A DNA stretch of 8,226 bases. Source: FEN-1088 sp031407985 (GTDB lineage: Bacteria > Myxococcota_A > Polyangia > Fen-1088). This document shows positions 4,702 through 8,226 of the stretch, piece by piece. The notes below the pieces were generated by a model. That model saw only the letters and a list, made by a program, of their open reading frames with translations, searched no databases and was not told the DNA's origin. Within the stretch, counting starts at the first letter, position 1. Each line of letters opens with the position of its first letter. A program made the position numbers and the translations under genes. Where the stretch lies: positions 1-8,226 of the forward strand of contig JANOJB010000310.1 in the NCBI GenBank assembly GCA_031407985.1, given 5' to 3'.

Positions 4702-5688
4702 ATGGCAACCGCAGACCAAGTCAAAGCGCTGGTACGCAGTCACGCCGACGGCGACGACACGCGCTTCTACGCGATAGCCATACAAGTGGCCGCACAGGCC
4801 GCCCGAGGCGGTCACGGAAAATCCGCCCAGGAATTAAGGGACCTGGTCGACCAGATCAAAGAGCGCGCCGGCGCCGGCGAGCCGATCCGAGGCGCCAAGG
4901 CGGTACCCATCGCGCAGCCGCGCGGGGAGCTGGCAAGCCTCTTGACAGTCGGTTACCCAAAGACGCGCCTAACCGACATGGCCCTGGCCGAAGGTCTTCG
5001 CGCCCGCCTGGACCGGGTGCTGACCGAGCAGCGCGAACGCAGTCGCATTCTCGATCACGGATTCTCCCCGTTGCGGAAGCTGCTCTTGGTCGGCCCGCCG
5101 GGTACAGGCAAGACCATGTCCGCCGCGGCCCTCGCGGGCGAACTGGGTCTACCGCTTTTTTGCATTCAGTTGGATGGTCTGATTACGAAGTACATGGGCG
5201 AAACGGCAGCGAAGCTGCGTCTTGTTTTCGACGCAATCCAGTCAACCCGTGGGGTCTACCTGTTTGATGAGTTCGATGCGCTCGGTGGAGAGCGTGGCAG
5301 CAAGAACGATGTTGGCGAGATCAGGAGGGTGCTGAACTCGTTCCTGCAGTTTCTTGAACAGGATCGGTCGGAAAGTCTGGTGCTAGGAGCCACGAATCAT
5401 GTCGCCTTGCTCGATCGGGCGCTTTTCCGACGCTTTGATTCCGTGCTCGACTACAAGTTGCCGACGGCCGAGGTCGCCGTACAGGTGATGCGTGCGCGGC
5501 TTGGTCTGCTCGACACATCTGAGATCGAATGGGGAACCATCGCAAAGGCCGCAGCGGGATTGAGCCACGCCGAAATCGCAATGGCCTGCGAACAGGCGGC
5601 CAAAAACGCGATTCTCGACCACACGATCTCGGTTCGCGAAGCGGACCTCTCTCATGAACTCGGGGAACGACGTAGCACCCATCCCTAA
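4702..5688 (+). CDS. ietA: AAA+ ATPase of an IetAS-type system
   Basis: A 328-residue single-module AAA+ ATPase. The N-terminal part (1-55, DQVKALVRSHADGDDTRFYAIAIQVAAQAARGGH in short segments) is helical and typical of the ATPases paired with subtilases. The ATPase core shows Walker A GPPGTGKT (131-138, Lys137), a pore-loop-like segment near KYMGE, Walker B YLFDEFDAL with Asp189 and Glu190, sensor-1 Asn232 in LGATNH, and Arg243-Arg244 in ALFRRFD as arginine-finger candidates. All catalytic residues are present. ATG 4702 is chosen because family-like sequence starts there; the frame is open further upstream, but that part overlaps the ORF6N remnant. No strong Shine-Dalgarno is visible. The subtilase gene follows after 19 nt on the same strand, so the two are probably co-transcribed. 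In IetAS modules (plasmid stability and reported anti-phage defence) the ATPase is thought to work with or restrain the protease; the mechanism is not visible here. Confidence 0.85.
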   Translation: MATADQVKALVRSHADGDDTRFYAIAIQVAAQAARGGHGKSAQELRDLVDQIKERAGAGEPIRGAKAVPIAQPRGELASLLTVGYPKTRLTDMALAEGLRARLDRVLTEQRERSRILDHGFSPLRKLLLVGPPGTGKTMSAAALAGELGLPLFCIQLDGLITKYMGETAAKLRLVFDAIQSTRGVYLFDEFDALGGERGSKNDVGEIRRVLNSFLQFLEQDRSESLVLGATNHVALLDRALFRRFDSVLDYKLPTAEVAVQVMRARLGLLDTSEIEWGTIAKAAAGLSHAEIAMACEQAAKNAILDHTISVREADLSHELGERRSTHP

Positions 5689-5707
5689 TTCGGGACGATG
5701 ATCACCC

Positions 5708-8226
5708 GTGGCCGCTCCCCGTAACCGCAAGCACATCCTGGTTTCTGGCAGTCCGCGGGTAGACCCCTATACGCCACACAAGAGTGGTGGCGGCGAGGGA
5801 CCGGGCCCTCCGGCTATTGGGCGAACCGCGCATGCAGCCGCGCTGACATCAGCACTTGAGCAGGCGGATCGGGAGGCCTCCCTGCGCCGAGCCGCTGCGG
5901 GCATAAGCGTGGCCAACGTCCGTCCGGGGATCTACCTCGAGTTCGAGGCCATCCCCGGGTGGGAGCTCGCCGTGGCCAGTCTCGAACATCGTTCCCCAAA
6001 AGATCCACGGGGGAGAATCGAGGTGGTAGCTGCTACCGACCCCTCCAACACTGCTGCGGGGGCCGGGGCGGTTAAATACAGCCAGCGAGCAACAGTGTTC
6101 GTTCCCGACGGGCAGATCGCGCATTTTCTGAAGAAGCTCGAAAAATACGCGTTGACCGCACCCAAGAAGAAGGGGGAGCGACGACACGAGAATATGCTCG
6201 ACCGTGTTGCGGCGGTTCGCCTGGCAACTCTTCGCGCGCTTTGGACGGACGATGTGTCTGCCTACCCGCCGGACGGCAAGGCGGTCTGGTGGGAAATCTG
6301 GCTCCGCCGAACCGATGGGAGAGAGCTGCAACGGATCCACGAGTTCGCTGCGAACGCGAACATCGACATTGACGACAGACGCTTGGAGCTGGATGACCGG
6401 ATCATCCTGTTGGTTCGATCCACGTCGGAGAACCTGGCGTCGGCCCTCGATGTTCTCAACGACGTCGCTGAACTTCGACGGCCGAAGGAGGCGGCGACGT
6501 TTTTCCTTGATCAGCGACCCGAGGACCAAGCTGCGTGGTCGCAAGATCTCGCGGGACGCCTGTCTTCGCCCGGCGCCAGTGCGCCATCCGTCACGATTCT
6601 CGATACGGGAGTGAATCGCTCGCATCCGCTGCTGGCCCAAGCCCTCGCCGTCGAAGATGTTCACGCGGTCGACGCCGCGTGGGGTGGCAACGATGACGGT
6701 GGTGGCCGCCACATGATGGGGCACGGAACCGAAATGGCAGGGATTGCCCTGCATGGTGATCTTTCGTTGATTCTGCCGACCAGCGGAAGTATCGAGCTGC
6801 GGCATCGTCTCGAGTCGGTGAAGATCATTCCACCGGCACGGCATGGATCGAATGCCCGGCACCTGTTCGGCGCGCTCACGGCGATAGCCGTGAGCAGGCC
6901 CGAGATTCAGGCCCCCCATCGCAGGCGTGTCTTTTCCATGGCAGTGACCGCGGACGATACGAGGGACCGTGGTCGCCCCACGTCATGGTCCGCAGCCATT
7001 GATGCCTTGGCGGCGGGCCGATCCTTCGACACAACGACTCAGGGCCTGGTGTACCTGGATGACGACGACAACCCTGCGCGGCGCCTGTTTGTGGTGTGCG
7101 GAGGCAACGTATCCACAATTGAAAAAGAGCACCTTCGCCGCAGCGATCTTGAGGCGATTGAGGACCCGGCACAGGCGTGGAATGCGCTGACTGTAGGCGC
7201 CCACACGGATCGCGCCCTGATTCAGGATCCCCGATGGAGCGCATGGCGGGCGTTGGCATCGGCTGGCGACCTGTCTCCGTTCAGTCGAACGTCGGTTACG
7301 TTCGCGGCACCATGGCCGAACAAACCCGACGTGGTCGCTGAAGGCGGGAATACCGGGGTCAACGAAAAAGGCGAGGTCGAACACCCGATACCCGACTTGC
7401 TCCCCCTTACGACGCATTACCTGCCGCACGAAAAACAGTTCGTGAATACGAACGGAACTAGTGCGGCCTGTTCCGAAGTATCCCGCCTCTGCGCGCGAGT
7501 CGTATCCGACTATGGGCAATATTGGCCGGAATCGATTCGGGCGCTTGTCGTTCACAGCGCGCGTTGGACAACCGCGATGCGCACTGAACTGGGCGCCGTC
7601 GGGGACGGGAAGCGGGCTCGTGCTCAGGTGCTGCGCCGTTACGGATTCGGCGTGCCATCAGCGGAGCGCGCATTGCGAAGCGCCGGCGACGCCCTAACCC
7701 TGATCGCACAGGGGACGATTCGTCCGTTTCAGAACGGGAAGATCCGCGAGATGCATATCCACGAATTGCCGTGGCCGAAGGTGGTCCTCGAAGGGCTGGG
7801 CGAGGCGCCGGTGCAACTCAGAGTGACGCTCTCTTACTTCGTTGAGCCCAACCCCGCGCGGCGAGGCTGGAAGAATCGGCACCGCTACCAGTCCCACGGT
7901 CTACGGTTCGAGGTCAAGGGGCAGTACGAAGACGTCGACGCCCTTCGCAAACGTCTGAACCAGCAGGCGTTGGATGAGGACGAAGAACGGCCTAGCACAT
8001 CCGCGGATGAAGGATGGTATCTCGGCAGCCAGGCTCACAACCGTGGATCGCTTCATTCGGACATCTGGACCGGGACGGCAGCCGACCTGGCCGAACGCGG
8101 GGTCATCGCCGTTTACCCGGTCGGAGGCTGGTGGAAGGATCAGCCCAAACGTGACCGTAGCGAAAAGGGAGCGCGCTACGCCCTCGTCGTCTCCATCGAA
8201 ACGCCCGGGGTCGAGGCCGACATCTG
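5708..8226 (+). CDS. ietS: Subtilisin-like serine protease of an IetAS-type system, 3' end outside window
   Basis: 839 codons are visible before the window ends, and only a short C-terminal piece is probably missing. A complete S8 triad is present: Asp299 in TILDTGVNRSHPLL, His339 in MMGHGTEMAGIALHG and Ser585 in NGTSAACSEVS, with Asn467 in CGGNVS as the oxyanion-hole residue. The His-to-Ser distance (246 residues) is long, reflecting inserts. There is no signal peptide or propeptide, so it should act in the cytoplasm, unlike most subtilases. The N-terminal 280 residues begin with HILVSGSPRVDPYTP and a Gly/Pro-rich stretch typical of this family. The C-terminal part (for example VQLRVTLSYFVEPNP at 702-716) looks like a beta-sandwich. 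GTG 5708 is the first start after an in-frame TGA at 5699-5701; no later ATG or GTG would keep the conserved N-terminus. It lies 19 nt after the AAA+ gene, the order expected of ietA-ietS. The protein target is unknown. Confidence 0.85.
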   Translation, partial: MAAPRNRKHILVSGSPRVDPYTPHKSGGGEGPGPPAIGRTAHAAALTSALEQADREASLRRAAAGISVANVRPGIYLEFEAIPGWELAVASLEHRSPKDPRGRIEVVAATDPSNTAAGAGAVKYSQRATVFVPDGQIAHFLKKLEKYALTAPKKKGERRHENMLDRVAAVRLATLRALWTDDVSAYPPDGKAVWWEIWLRRTDGRELQRIHEFAANANIDIDDRRLELDDRIILLVRSTSENLASALDVLNDVAELRRPKEAATFFLDQRPEDQAAWSQDLAGRLSSPGASAPSVTILDTGVNRSHPLLAQALAVEDVHAVDAAWGGNDDGGGRHMMGHGTEMAGIALHGDLSLILPTSGSIELRHRLESVKIIPPARHGSNARHLFGALTAIAVSRPEIQAPHRRRVFSMAVTADDTRDRGRPTSWSAAIDALAAGRSFDTTTQGLVYLDDDDNPARRLFVVCGGNVSTIEKEHLRRSDLEAIEDPAQAWNALTVGAHTDRALIQDPRWSAWRALASAGDLSPFSRTSVTFAAPWPNKPDVVAEGGNTGVNEKGEVEHPIPDLLPLTTHYLPHEKQFVNTNGTSAACSEVSRLCARVVSDYGQYWPESIRALVVHSARWTTAMRTELGAVGDGKRARAQVLRRYGFGVPSAERALRSAGDALTLIAQGTIRPFQNGKIREMHIHELPWPKVVLEGLGEAPVQLRVTLSYFVEPNPARRGWKNRHRYQSHGLRFEVKGQYEDVDALRKRLNQQALDEDEERPSTSADEGWYLGSQAHNRGSLHSDIWTGTAADLAERGVIAVYPVGGWWKDQPKRDRSEKGARYALVVSIETPGVEADI

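Noticed and set aside
5849..6919. 356-codon frame on the minus strand opposite the subtilase gene
   Set aside because: It lies wholly antisense to a protease frame with an intact catalytic triad and shows no domain pattern.
1..8226. CRISPR array, tRNA or rRNA genes, insertion-sequence transposase
   Set aside because: No regularly spaced repeats, no tRNA cloverleaf or rRNA-like segment, and no transposase motif were seen by eye on either strand.

Overview
The window is GC-rich, tightly packed bacterial DNA with G/C-ending codons in its genes. A lipoprotein signal peptide with a lipobox and long high-GC genes suggest a Gram-negative proteobacterium, possibly myxobacterial or gammaproteobacterial. 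This is inference; no rRNA, tRNA or housekeeping marker is present to fix the taxon. The content is accessory: a defence-type module, DNA-binding genes of phage/mobile-element type, an HNH nuclease and a possible secreted-effector operon.

Left part (1-1784, minus strand): a two-gene operon. A C39-like (papain-fold) cysteine peptidase with degenerate EF-hand-like N-terminal sequence is followed, through an ATGA stop/start overlap, by a proline-rich lipoprotein that runs off the window. A 151-bp intergenic region separates this operon from divergent genes on the plus strand.

Middle (1936-4541): two tandem, closely related ORF6N/KilA-N-type DNA-binding genes (plus strand) from a local duplication, a convergent HNH nuclease gene (minus strand), and beyond it a frameshifted, stop-containing remnant of a third ORF6N copy. 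Both intact ORF6N genes carry a perfect inverted repeat at the same codons (about 67-76). Its arms differ between copies by a compensated base pair and use A/T-rich codons. This is the most unusual signal in the window.

Right part (4702-8226, plus strand): a AAA+ ATPase gene followed 19 nt later by a long cytoplasmic subtilisin-like protease gene that is cut by the window end. The pair matches the architecture of IetAS, first known as a plasmid stability/incompatibility module and later reported as an anti-phage defence system. The ATPase probably controls or feeds the protease. Together with the HNH nuclease and ORF6N genes, this looks like part of a defence or mobile-gene island.
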